Below are positions 38,201 through 47,017 of a stretch of 64,000 nt of DNA, piece by piece. How positions within the stretch are numbered: the stretch's first letter is position 1; every line of letters starts with the position of its first letter. The notes beneath the pieces are model-generated. The model was not told where the DNA came from, ran no database searches, and saw only the letters and a program-made list of their open reading frames with translations. The position numbers were made by a program, and so were the translations under genes. Source of the stretch: Pseudomonas asplenii (GTDB lineage: Bacteria > Pseudomonadota > Gammaproteobacteria > Pseudomonadales > Pseudomonadaceae); assembly GCF_900105475.1 (NCBI RefSeq), contig NZ_LT629777.1, positions 3,286,001 through 3,350,000 on the forward strand, in the 5' to 3' direction.

Positions 38201-39418
38201 CTAGCGAGGCTTGATGGCAGCTGAGATCAGTCCACGGCTGTGCAGGTTTTCCAGCAGGGCGCGATAACCCATTTGCCATGCCGGAGCGCGATCGCTGGTG
38301 GTCACCCTATTGACCAGCGTGCCGAACCGGGGGCTGCTGATGGCAACCCGGTCACCTTCCTTGTGGGTAAAGCCGCCGCCGGGTACATCACGATCCTGCT
38401 TGGGGGCAAACAGGGTGCCGAGAAACAGGACAAAGCCGTCCGGGTACTGATGGTTTTCGTTGAGCGTTTGCGCGACCAGATCCAGCGGGTCGCGGCTGAT
38501 CTGGTTCATGGAACTGCTGCCCTCCATGATGAAACCGTCCTCTCCCACGACCTTGAGAGCGACTTCCGCCGAGCGGACATCTTCGATGCCGAAGGTTTCA
38601 TCAAACAGTCGGATGAATGGTCCCAGCGAGGTCGATGCGTTGTTGTCCTTGGCTTTGGACAGCAGCAGGGCACTGCGACCTTCGAAGTCGCGAAGGTTGA
38701 CATCATTCCCCAGCGTCGCGCCTTGGACCTTGCCGCGACTGGAAACCGCCAAGACCACTTCGGGCTCGGGATTGTTCCAGCCCGATTTCGGATGAATGCC
38801 GATATCCGAACCGTAGCCCACGGCCGAGAGCGGCTGAGCCTTGGTGAACACTTCGGCGTCGGGACCGATGCCCACTTCGAGGTACTGCGACCACATGCCC
38901 TGGCTGATCAGCACGTCCTTGAGGGCGGCGGCTTGTACTGACCCCGGCACGATTTGTCCGAGATCGGTACCGATGCTTTCCACCAGTGTCGCGCGAATGC
39001 TCGCGGCCTTGGCGGGATCGCCCTTGGCCTGTTCTTCGACCACGCGCTCCAGCATGCTGGTGGCAAAGGTCACCCCGGCGGCCTTCACCGCTTGCAGGTC
39101 GATCGGTGCCAGCAACCAGGGCTGTGATTCATCCCGCTGGCCGGCGTCACTGTTACCGAGCAGGGCATCGAAGCTGATCAGGGCGTGTTCCAGTGGCAGG
39201 CTGCGCAGATAAGCCACCGGATCATCGAGTTCAAGCAGTGCCGACACGGTCGCCACCCTGGCGCTGATGTCATATACCTGCCCGTCCTTGAGCAGGACGA
39301 CGGCAGGCCCTGCATGGGTGCCAGGAATCCACACGCGGCTGATCCAGGTGCCTTGAGCGAGGTCTTGTGCCGGGATATTCAATTGCGACAAGGAGGTTGG
39401 AGCGGATGTTTGCGACAT
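38201..39418 (-). CDS. FAH-family 2-keto-3-deoxypentonate dehydratase (XylX-like)
   Basis: A 405-residue fumarylacetoacetate-hydrolase-fold enzyme, long like XylX of the Weimberg pathway. It would turn 2-keto-3-deoxy-pentonate into 2-oxoglutarate semialdehyde. The C-terminal FAH core shows VGYGSDIGIHPKSGWNNPEPE with acidic metal ligands near residues 195-215 and LGNDVNLRDFEGRSALLLSKAKD near 237-259. It lies between the IlvD-type dehydratase (30-base gap) and the semialdehyde dehydrogenase. That order fits a pentonate operon, and the exact sugar acid is an inference. Confidence 0.83.
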   Translation of the reverse strand: MSQTSAPTSLSQLNIPAQDLAQGTWISRVWIPGTHAGPAVVLLKDGQVYDISARVATVSALLELDDPVAYLRSLPLEHALISFDALLGNSDAGQRDESQPWLLAPIDLQAVKAAGVTFATSMLERVVEEQAKGDPAKAASIRATLVESIGTDLGQIVPGSVQAAALKDVLISQGMWSQYLEVGIGPDAEVFTKAQPLSAVGYGSDIGIHPKSGWNNPEPEVVLAVSSRGKVQGATLGNDVNLRDFEGRSALLLSKAKDNNASTSLGPFIRLFDETFGIEDVRSAEVALKVVGEDGFIMEGSSSMNQISRDPLDLVAQTLNENHQYPDGFVLFLGTLFAPKQDRDVPGGGFTHKEGDRVAISSPRFGTLVNRVTTSDRAPAWQMGYRALLENLHSRGLISAAIKPR

Positions 39419-39448
39419 GAGCTGAGCCTTCTTCCGAACGTGGACGAA

Positions 39449-41233
39449 TCAGTGGGAATGACGTGGATTGCCGCTACGCGCTATGACCCGCATGTGCAAG
39501 GTCGCGGGCTCCAGGCAGCCACCGGTCGAGAGTTGCCCAACCTGCTGTCGGTAGATTTCCTGCCACGGCGTTTGCGAGGCCGGAATGCTGGGCTTGAACG
39601 CCGCCTGGCGTTCTGCCATTTCGCGCTCATCTATCAGCAGATCCACCCGGCGGGCATTGAGGTCGACGCGAAGACGGTCATTGGTCTTGAGCAAACCTAT
39701 CCCACCGCCCACGGCGGCTTCAGGGGACATGTTCAGAATCGACGGACTGGCCGAAGTGCCGCTTTGACGGCCGTCACCCAGGCAGGGCAGGGAATCAATT
39801 CCTCGTTTGATCAGCGCTGCGGGAGGTGCCATGTTGACCACCTCGGCGCTGCCTGGATAACCCACGGTGCCGCAACCTCGAATGACCAGAATGCATCGCT
39901 CGTCGATGTCCAGGGCGGGATCGTTGATTCGCGCGTGGTAATCCTCAGGGCCCTCGAAAACGATGGCTCTGGCTTCGAAGCTGTTTTCCGCGCCGGGTTC
40001 GGACAAATAGGTCTTGCGGAAGGCTTCGCCGACCACCGACATTTTCATGATGGCGCTGTCGAAGAAATTCCCGTTCAACACGATGAACCCGGCCCGTTGA
40101 ATCAACGGGTCTTCATAGGCATGGATGACATCGGTATCGCTGGCGGCTGCGTTGCTGACGATCTCGGCAATGGTCTTGCCGGAGACGGTGTCGCACTCTT
40201 CATGCAACCGCCCGGCTTTCTTCAGTTCGTGCATGACGGCAGGTACACCGCCAGCGCGGTGGAAACCTTCGCCCAGGTATTTGCCAGCGGGCATGCAGTT
40301 GACCAGGAGTGGCACGTCTTCACCGATGCGCTGCCAGTCTTCCAGGCTCAGATCGATTCCGCTGTGCCGCGCGATCGCGATGAGATGAGGCGGGCAATTG
40401 GTCGAGGCGCCCAGGGCCGAGGCCACGGCAATGGCATTCTCAAACGCTTCACGGGTCATGATCCGGGAAGGACGAATATCCTGGCGAACCATGTCGACGA
40501 TGCGTTTGCCGGTGGCGTAGGCCATCTGGCCACGCTCGCGATAGGCTGCCGGAATGCTCGCGCAGCCGGGCAGGGACATCCCCAGCGCCTCGGCCAGTGC
40601 GTTCATCGACAGCGCGGTGCCCATGGTATTGCAGTGACCAATCGAAGGAGAGGCGGCCGTGGTCATTTCCATGAAACCTTCGTAGTCGATCTCCCCGCTG
40701 GCCAGCAGGTTGCGCGCATGCCACAGCACCGTACCGGAGCCAATCAACTGGCCCTTGTGGTGCCCGTCGAGCATCGGGCCGCCCGACAGCACGATCGCCG
40801 GGATATCCACCGTCGCTGCCGCCATGAGACAGGCGGGAGTGGTCTTGTCGCAGCCTGTCGTCAGCACCACGCCATCCAGCGGGAAGCCATGAAGAATCTC
40901 GACCAGCCCCAGGTAAGCCAGGTTGCGATCCAGTGCAGCGGTCGGTCGGCGGGTCTGCTCGGCCATTGGGTGCACCGGAAACTCCATCGGAATCCCCCCC
41001 GCATCGCGAATGCCGGCTTTGGTGCGTTGCGAGAGTTCGAGGTGATGACGGTTGCACGGGGCAAGGTCGCTACCGGTCTGGGCGATACCAATGATGGGAC
41101 GGCCCGATTGCAATTCCTCGCGGGTCATACCGTAGTTCATGAAGCGCTCGACGTAGAGCGCGGTCATGTCCGCATGGCTGGGATCGTCGAACCATTGTTG
41201 ACTTCGCAGGGGCAGAGGCGCGTTTCCAGACAT
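39449..41233 (-). CDS. Sugar-acid dehydratase, IlvD/EDD family (XylD-like)
   Basis: A 594-residue Fe-S dehydratase. D-xylonate and L-arabinonate dehydratases of about 595 residues belong here. Cluster-ligand Cys motifs are visible: TTGCDKTTPACL near residue 130 and GHCNTMGTALSMN near 199. It removes water from an aldonate to give 2-keto-3-deoxy-pentonate. AGAGA lies before ATG 41233. It is the first gene of the minus-strand operon, 118 bases downstream of the LacI-type operator at 41351. Confidence 0.88.
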   Translation of the reverse strand: MSGNAPLPLRSQQWFDDPSHADMTALYVERFMNYGMTREELQSGRPIIGIAQTGSDLAPCNRHHLELSQRTKAGIRDAGGIPMEFPVHPMAEQTRRPTAALDRNLAYLGLVEILHGFPLDGVVLTTGCDKTTPACLMAAATVDIPAIVLSGGPMLDGHHKGQLIGSGTVLWHARNLLASGEIDYEGFMEMTTAASPSIGHCNTMGTALSMNALAEALGMSLPGCASIPAAYRERGQMAYATGKRIVDMVRQDIRPSRIMTREAFENAIAVASALGASTNCPPHLIAIARHSGIDLSLEDWQRIGEDVPLLVNCMPAGKYLGEGFHRAGGVPAVMHELKKAGRLHEECDTVSGKTIAEIVSNAAASDTDVIHAYEDPLIQRAGFIVLNGNFFDSAIMKMSVVGEAFRKTYLSEPGAENSFEARAIVFEGPEDYHARINDPALDIDERCILVIRGCGTVGYPGSAEVVNMAPPAALIKRGIDSLPCLGDGRQSGTSASPSILNMSPEAAVGGGIGLLKTNDRLRVDLNARRVDLLIDEREMAERQAAFKPSIPASQTPWQEIYRQQVGQLSTGGCLEPATLHMRVIARSGNPRHSH

Positions 41234-41350
41234 GGTTTTTATCTCTTGTTAGAAGGTATCAGCGGAAAGTTGAACGGGGCCGGTGAGGCGACAAAACAGG
41301 GATGACCGAGCCTCCGGCAGCGTTCGAATAACTCTATTTCGAATAATCTT

Positions 41351-41366
41351 ATGTTACCGGTAACAT
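41351..41366. promoter_or_regulatory. LacI-type operator 1, before the dehydratase operon
   Basis: Perfect 16-bp palindrome ATGTTACCGGTAACAT with the central CG typical of LacI/GalR operators. On the minus strand, a -35-like TTTACA lies 8 bases before it and a weak -10-like element overlaps its end, so a bound repressor would block the promoter. The same sequence recurs at 42621 before the transporter gene. Confidence 0.85.
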
Positions 41367-41528
41367 TTGTTTTGTAAAGGCCCTTGCTCAATGTCCGTCT
41401 GAGCGCAGAGCGACTCTGGCAGGAGCAGAGGTATGCTTGTTTACGCGCATGTATAATCAGCAACCATCCGTGTTGGCGGCGCTGTTTGCAGGAGCCGCCC
41501 AGTCATTTTCCAGAAAATCAGGACGTTC

Positions 41529-42566
41529 ATGAGTCACGAGGATTCAGGCAAGATCACCACGCCGCCGCGAATGGCCGACGTGGCCAAACTGGCAGGCGTT
41601 TCGAAGATGACGGTTTCCCGGGTCTTGGCCGGTCGCGATGTTTCAGAGCGTACTCAGAAGCTTGTCCACGCGGCGATTGAAAGTCTTGGCTACCTGCCTG
41701 ATGCTTCTGCCGGAACCCTGTCGACCGGACGCTCGGAGTTTATCGTTGCCCTGGTGCCGTCATTGGCCAGTTCGAACTTTGCCGACACCGTGCGCGGCCT
41801 GAACGATGCCGTCAGCGAACATGGCCTGTGCCTGTTGCTGGGGGACACGGATTATCACCTGGAGCAGGAAGCCTTGCTGGTGCGCACGCTGCTGCGCCAT
41901 CGTCCCGTGGGGGTGATGTTGACCGGCAGTGCGCACCTGGACGAAACCCGCAAGCTGCTGCGCCAGGCGCAAGTTCCGGTCGTCGAGACATGGGACATTC
42001 CAACCGATCCTATCGAGCAATCGGTTGGCTTCTGTAACGTATCCGCCGCTGCCGCGTTGTACGAGCACCTGTATCGGCAAGGCTATCGACGAATTGGCTA
42101 CATCGGTGGCGCGTCGGTTCTCGACCACCGTGGGCAGCAACGCCAGCAAGGTTACCTGCAGGCGGTCACCGCGCTGGGGGCGGGTGAGCCACGGGTGATG
42201 GAGTACGGTGAGTCGCCGATCACGATGAGTCATGGCGGTGAGTCCGTGAAGCGTCTGCTGGAAAAATGGCCGGATACCGAGGCGGTGATGTGCGTGAGTG
42301 ACCTGTCGGCATTCGGGGCAATCATGGAGTGCCATCGACAAGGTCGACGCGTGCCCGCAGACATCGCCATTGCCGGGTTCGGTGATTTCGAAGTGTCACG
42401 CTATTGCACGCCGACCATCACCACCGTATCGGTTGACCCCTATGGTATTGGCCGGCGCGCGGGTCAATTGCTGGTGGCCAGTGCCGCAGCGGCGCGCCTC
42501 GGGTCACCCCGTCCACGGGAATGTGACGTCGTCGAATTCAAGATCCTGGACCGCGAAAGCACCTGA
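41529..42566 (+). CDS. LacI-family repressor of the pentonate cluster
   Basis: A 345-residue LacI/GalR regulator. The N-terminal helix-turn-helix is at about residues 15-60 (MADVAKLAGVSKMTVSRVLAG), including the hinge region, followed by a periplasmic-binding-protein-like sensor domain. CAGGA lies before ATG 41529. It sits between two copies of its probable operator (41351 and 42621), divergent from the dehydratase operon and upstream of the MFS gene. The inducer is probably a pentonate or its keto-deoxy derivative. Confidence 0.9.
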   Translation: MSHEDSGKITTPPRMADVAKLAGVSKMTVSRVLAGRDVSERTQKLVHAAIESLGYLPDASAGTLSTGRSEFIVALVPSLASSNFADTVRGLNDAVSEHGLCLLLGDTDYHLEQEALLVRTLLRHRPVGVMLTGSAHLDETRKLLRQAQVPVVETWDIPTDPIEQSVGFCNVSAAAALYEHLYRQGYRRIGYIGGASVLDHRGQQRQQGYLQAVTALGAGEPRVMEYGESPITMSHGGESVKRLLEKWPDTEAVMCVSDLSAFGAIMECHRQGRRVPADIAIAGFGDFEVSRYCTPTITTVSVDPYGIGRRAGQLLVASAAAARLGSPRPRECDVVEFKILDREST

Positions 42567-42620
42567 AGATTTTTAGCCGAGCGTGCTTGCTTTGCGCCGA
42601 AACTAATTGCTAAATTAAAA

Positions 42621-42635
42621 ATGTTACCGGTAACA
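42621..42635. promoter_or_regulatory. LacI-type operator 2, before the MFS transporter
   Basis: ATGTTACCGGTAACA, of which 14 bases (TGTTACCGGTAACA) are a perfect palindrome identical to operator 1. It lies 117 bases before the transporter start in an AT-rich promoter-like region with TTGCTA upstream. Confidence 0.85.
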
Positions 42636-42751
42636 GGCCCGCTTGCAGATGTCTTTTCTCCGTACGGACTGCTCCAGGTCGGTCCGAGGAACTCAAGGTT
42701 GCAAGCCAAAACAAAAACAATCGGCATGACAACATGCCTTGAGGTCAATAC

Positions 42752-44101
42752 ATGGAATCGATATCTCAGCGTCCTCTCCAGGGAGAAGGCTCGGCGGAGC
42801 TTACCTTCGAGGATCGTACCTACCGAAAAGTCATCCTGCGGACGTTGCCCATCCTGCTGTTCTGCTACATGGCGGCGTACCTGGACCGGGTCAATATCGG
42901 CTTTGCCAAGCTTGATATGCTCAACGACCTGCAATTCAGCAACACCGTCTACGCCCTGGGTGCGAGCATTTTCTTCTGGGGGTATTTCCTCTTCGAAGTC
43001 CCCAGCAACCTGTTCCTCCACCGCTTTGGTGCGCGCCTCTGGATTGCCCGCATCATGATTTCCTGGAGCATTGTCTCCATGGCGGTTGCGTTTACCGTGC
43101 CGCTGGCGAAGTTTTTCCACATTGAACCGGAAACCATGTTCTACGTGCTTCGCTTCCTGCTCGGGATATGCGAAGCCGGTTTCTTTCCGGGCGTGATTCT
43201 CTACCTCAACTACTGGTTTCCGACGCATCGGCAGAGCCGCGTAATGGCGGGCTTTCTGATGGCGATGCCGATCAGCCTGACCCTGGGCGGAATTCTGTCC
43301 GGTTGGTTGATGGGGGCGATGCAAGGTGTGAATGGCATGGCCGGTTGGCAGTGGATGCTGGTCATCGAGGGCATCCCGTCGCTGGTCATGGCTGTGGTGG
43401 TGGTGACGTTGCTGGTCGATAACATCGACAAAGCCAAATGGCTGAACGCCGCAGAAAAGAGCCTGCTGAAAAACAACCTCGACCGGGATAACACGAAAAA
43501 GGCATCCAGCCTGCGCGATGTCATCCTCAATGGGCGTGTGTGGCTGCTGGTACTGATCCTGTTGACGTTCAATACCGGCTTTTATGGCCTGGCGTTCTGG
43601 ATGCCGACAATCATCAAGGCCACGGGTATTTCCAATACCCTGCACATCGGCTTACTGACGGCCATTCCGTATGCCACCGCCATTGTGGCCATGACGCTCA
43701 ATGCCTGGCACTCCAACAAAACCGGCGAACGCCGCCTGCATGCGGCTATACCCGCGTTCATTGGCGGGATCGGGCTGATTTGCAGCGCCATCTTTGCCCA
43801 CAACCTGCCCGTGTCGATTTTCTTTCTCAGCGTATCCGCCTCGGGCTTGCTGAGTCTGATGCCGATCTTCTGGACATTGCCGGGCACGGTGTTGTCCGGA
43901 GTGGCGGCAGCGGCGGGCATTGGCATGATCAACGCAATCGGCAACCTCTCGGGGTTTACCGGTTCCATGATCACCGCCACCGCAGAGACGTTGACCGGCG
44001 ACATGAACAACGGGACCTATGTCCTCGGTGGCTGCCTGCTCGTCAGCTGCGTACTGATCCTGCTCATCCCCAAAGCGATGCTGTCCAAAGAGCAGGCATG
44101 A
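42752..44101 (+). CDS. MFS sugar-acid transporter (ACS family)
   Basis: A 449-residue major-facilitator transporter with 12 predicted spans. The anion:cation symporter signature is seen in MAAYLDRVNIGFAKLDM near residues 38-54 and in FFWGYFLFEVPSNLFLHRFGAR near 75-96. Relatives carry galactonate, glucarate or other sugar acids. Operator 2 and the adjacent dehydratase operon suggest pentonate uptake. GAGG lies before ATG 42752. Confidence 0.9.
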   Translation: MESISQRPLQGEGSAELTFEDRTYRKVILRTLPILLFCYMAAYLDRVNIGFAKLDMLNDLQFSNTVYALGASIFFWGYFLFEVPSNLFLHRFGARLWIARIMISWSIVSMAVAFTVPLAKFFHIEPETMFYVLRFLLGICEAGFFPGVILYLNYWFPTHRQSRVMAGFLMAMPISLTLGGILSGWLMGAMQGVNGMAGWQWMLVIEGIPSLVMAVVVVTLLVDNIDKAKWLNAAEKSLLKNNLDRDNTKKASSLRDVILNGRVWLLVLILLTFNTGFYGLAFWMPTIIKATGISNTLHIGLLTAIPYATAIVAMTLNAWHSNKTGERRLHAAIPAFIGGIGLICSAIFAHNLPVSIFFLSVSASGLLSLMPIFWTLPGTVLSGVAAAAGIGMINAIGNLSGFTGSMITATAETLTGDMNNGTYVLGGCLLVSCVLILLIPKAMLSKEQA

Positions 44102-44159
44102 CGTGCTGTCGTTTGGCACTGTCTGGCGAGCGTGTTGGGTTAGGGTGAACGCGATTCTT

Positions 44160-44245
44160 GCAGGAGCCGGGCTTGTCGGATCGCCGCGAAGCTTTTGACG
44201 GCCTCACGGGCTTTATCGCTGGCAAGCCAGGCTCTTACAAGATGA
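44160..44245. repeat. Degenerate REP/BIME-like repeat
   Basis: GGAGCCGGGCTTG (from about 44164) faces CAAGCCAGGCTC (ending near 44234). A second half GATCGCCGCGAAGC..GCTGGC lies between them. This resembles a decayed paired REP unit after the MFS gene. Confidence 0.55.
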
Positions 44246-44351
44246 TGGGGTGCTTTCAAGTTCCTGAAACCTGCCGGTAGGGCATATCAGTGTCTGCTCA
44301 AGACTTCCAGTTCAAATGGGCTGTGCAGAAAAATTGAAAGGTTCGAGAATA

Positions 44352-45002
44352 TTAAATCCGAAAGAAGTCTTCGATGATATTGCGCTTGAGGGGTTTGCAG
44401 ATAATTGAATGATTTCCAGAGAATACCATGCAGCGTCCTGGTGTGTCCTGATTCACCACGCTCACGCCTTGAGCGATAATGGAATCAGCGGCGATATTGC
44501 ATCGGCCAATGATTGCCGAGTTCGGGTACAGGATGACCCCTTCGCCGAGAGAAGGGGCCACGCCGTGATTCTTCCCGACCGTTGAGTTTTGATAGAGCAC
44601 AAGATAGTTACTGTAATTGGCCTTGGCCAGTACAATACCTGTTGAGTGTCCAATGAAAAAAATGTCCGGCATGGCGATCTCATAGAACATGTCGATGCCA
44701 TTCAAGAGCTTGTTGAGCAGAAACAGCTTGGTCGGTACTTCGATTTCCTGAGTGTTGCGCCACAGGGTATTGGCCAGGAAATACAGGTAGGTGCAGTACT
44801 GGGAGGAGTGCAGATAGTTGAAGTGGTCTTGCTCCCAGGTTTGCACAGCGTTGATACAGCGTTGTAACCGCGCCAGGGCCTCGTCGATATGTTGCTCGAT
44901 AATGCCTTTTATTGGCGCACTTCTTCCATCCGGAAAAAAGACAGCCAACTGCCCAGTGGTATATTCGACCAGTTCACGACGACTGCTATTAACCAGTTTC
45001 AT
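44352..45002 (-). CDS. Hexapeptide (left-handed beta-helix) acyltransferase, SAT-like
   Basis: A 216-residue protein. The N-terminal half is helical. The C-terminal half has serine-acetyltransferase-like hexapeptide repeats, with GHSTGIVLAKANYSNYLVLYQ around residues 118-138, HGVAPSLGEGVILYPNSAIIG near 146-166 and GVSVVNQD near 179. It is not a normal CysE: the N-terminus differs and the substrate is open. It has lower GC than its neighbours, suggesting transfer. AAGAG lies before ATG 45002. Confidence 0.7.
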   Translation of the reverse strand: MKLVNSSRRELVEYTTGQLAVFFPDGRSAPIKGIIEQHIDEALARLQRCINAVQTWEQDHFNYLHSSQYCTYLYFLANTLWRNTQEIEVPTKLFLLNKLLNGIDMFYEIAMPDIFFIGHSTGIVLAKANYSNYLVLYQNSTVGKNHGVAPSLGEGVILYPNSAIIGRCNIAADSIIAQGVSVVNQDTPGRCMVFSGNHSIICKPLKRNIIEDFFRI

Positions 45003-45332
45003 AACGCTCTTCAATTAGGGTGTTGCCCGCTCGCAAAACGTCCATCTTCACTCCAGTCCCTTCAGAAATCAAGCGGCTCAAGGGAGGCGTCAGGATTGGA
45101 CCGAACTTCAAAGGGATCCTTGCGTTTTTGAACTATGATCTTCAAGCAGTAGCCTTGGACGGTTCTCTGTCACGGGAACACGACTTTGCGCAGTGGTACC
45201 CGTCATTGAGTCCCTGAACGGATGGGGTACAAATCAGAAGGTGGCCGTCATCCAACCGACATCTTGAGCCGTTATGCTTGGACAAGGCTCTTTCAATAGA
45301 ACCCGGTCCGGCTACTGATCTGGAGAGGACGC
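45003..45332. other. Intergenic region before the Nudix gene
   Basis: A 330-base gap between divergent genes. It should contain both promoters. No convincing gene, repeat or RNA was seen. Confidence 0.4.
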
Positions 45333-45722
45333 ATGAAGGCAATGGACGCTGCTACAGCCAAAAGGAAAGGGATCAAGCTCCGCGCGACGGTAATCTATCG
45401 CAAGGACGGGGAAGTGCTTTTCGTGCGCAAGCGCAATGCCAAGTGGAACCTGCCCGGTGGCACCGTCGAGCACGATGAAACGCCCCTGCAGGCCGCGCAC
45501 CGGGAGATGGCCGAAGAGACTGGCCTTGCCTTCGATGAACTGCGGTACATTTCCGAGTTCCGTGAGGAAAAGGTCATTCACTACCTGTTCGAGGCCCGGA
45601 AGGCGGCTTCGAAGCCTCGTCCGTGCAACGAGATCGAGGCGTGCCGATGGATCAGTGCCAGGCAGGTATCGAAGCGCCGAGTGCGGCGCCCGATCAAGAC
45701 CATCCTCAAGCGCTGTGCCTGA
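45333..45722 (+). CDS. Nudix hydrolase
   Basis: A 129-residue Nudix protein. The Nudix box is clear: [24 protein letters not shown] spans residues 36-59, with the metal-binding REMAEE glutamates. It hydrolyses a nucleoside-diphosphate-linked substrate that cannot be predicted. GAGAGGA lies before ATG 45333. It ends 11 bases from the remnant 3' end of an mscS-type gene on the other strand, the last backbone gene before the accessory mosaic. Confidence 0.88.
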   Translation: MKAMDAATAKRKGIKLRATVIYRKDGEVLFVRKRNAKWNLPGGTVEHDETPLQAAHREMAEETGLAFDELRYISEFREEKVIHYLFEARKAASKPRPCNEIEACRWISARQVSKRRVRRPIKTILKRCA

Positions 45723-45733
45723 TCAAAGCGACG

Positions 45734-45871
45734 TTACAGCGCCCGCCTCTGCTGCTCCGGAATATAGCTGGCGCCCAGCAACGCCGGCAACATGCCTGAG
45801 CGCAAGTCGCCGCCACTTGGCTGCTGATAAAGATTTAGGCCGAACTCTGGCAGCACCGCCAGCAGGTGGTT
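45734..45871 (-). pseudogene. 3' remnant of an MscS-type mechanosensitive channel gene (copy 1)
   Basis: Encodes the last 45 or so residues of the same channel protein as 54900-55505, e.g. LAVLPEFGLNLYQQPSGGDL, with its own stop codon. At the DNA level the two copies are about 88% alike over about 137 bases, then similarity stops at about 45871. The rest of the gene is missing here. Placement next to the Nudix gene suggests that this is the native gene end and 45871 the left junction of an insertion. Confidence 0.85.
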
Positions 45872-45919
45872 GCCTTGGAAATATTTATTGATATGGAAGC
45901 GGTGCGATAAGGAGAAAAA

Positions 45920-46339
45920 ATGACTGTTTGTCCAATTGATGCAAATCTGAAAAGTGCTTTTGATCAACTTGTACTCGTTCGTAAGTCCCCTAGGCCGAGT
46001 AGCTCGCGGCAGTTGGAAAGGTATAAAGCTGCGCGGTTGCATTTTATAAATGATCTTAAACGGTTCAAGGCTAACAACCCTGGATTTCATGCTGGGCCTT
46101 TTTTGAGGTTTGCCTTCTTTCTTGTTCGGCATAATTGCTATCATCCACATATGAGTGGATTGACATATTTGCAAGTTTCCAATTTCGTATCAGGGGCGAT
46201 TCCTTCTAAAGTAAAGGAATTAGTTTGTGTTCTATCAAGAGTGAGCTTAAAAGATGCATATTCGCTCATGGGAACAATTAATTCCAGGCCTCCATACACC
46301 CCTGCTGATTATGATGTCTTGCACATGTTTTACTGTTAG
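45920..46339 (+). CDS. Hypothetical protein, 139 aa, low GC
   Basis: Not recognised. It has a very good ribosome site (AAGGAGAAAAA before ATG 45920) and low GC unlike the backbone, so it is probably a real, transferred gene. The sequence is basic and helical with scattered Tyr/Phe and no signal peptide or membrane span. It is the first gene inside the left mscS junction and is followed by the IS3 element. Confidence 0.65.
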   Translation: MTVCPIDANLKSAFDQLVLVRKSPRPSSSRQLERYKAARLHFINDLKRFKANNPGFHAGPFLRFAFFLVRHNCYHPHMSGLTYLQVSNFVSGAIPSKVKELVCVLSRVSLKDAYSLMGTINSRPPYTPADYDVLHMFYC

Positions 46340-46797
46340 TGGTTTTCGTCAAGGCAGACGTGTAACCATGTAGGCCTGATGCAAGAGGGCTTCCAAGCAA
46401 CCGCTTGCAGTTGAATGTGGGTTTCAATTCAAACGCGGGCGACAAGCTACAGGGCTGAAGAGGGAAGGGCTGTAGTGGTCTAATGAAACCGGACACCCAT
46501 TTAGGCGAGAATGCTCGCCAGATCGAGGTGTCAGATGACCAAACAACGCCGCTCCTTTACTCCCGAATTCAAACGCGAGGCTGCCGACCTCGTGCTCAAA
46601 CAAAACTACAGCTACATCGAAGCCAGCCGTTCACTCGGCATTGGTGAGTCGGCATTGCGCCGCTGGGTTGACCAGATTCAGAAAGAACATAAAGGCATCA
46701 CCCCGCAGAGCAAGGCTCTGACTCCGGAACAGCAAAAAATTCAGGAGCTGGAAGCCCGGATTGCTCGCCTCGAGCGCGAGAAATCAATATTAAAAAA

Positions 46798-47017
46798 CCG
46801 CCTCCCCGGCGCTCCGCGGCCCATTGGATTAGAAACACTGCGTTCTACACTGATCCTACTGGACAGTGGTCGCTGGCTTTTTGGAGGCTTAGACCCCGTC
46901 AAAAAACTTGACCCAGGGGAAGCTGCGGACCCGTTAGTGGTGGCACGTTCCGTGACCCCGTTTAGGAAGGTGATTTGATCCGAGTCCCCGTCCAGTTCAA
47001 CTTGACTGGAGGTGCTC
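46798..47017 (+). ncRNA. Probable bridge-RNA region of the IS110 element
   Basis: A 220-base non-coding left end before the transposase reading frame. In the IS110 group this end encodes the bridge RNA that pairs with donor and target DNA. Here it has several short inverted segments (e.g. GTCCAGTTCAA-CTTGACTGGA near 46990-47010) and a TTAGGAAGG that also occurs at the right junction (48364-48372). Assignment is by position and family knowledge; the fold was not computed. Confidence 0.5.
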
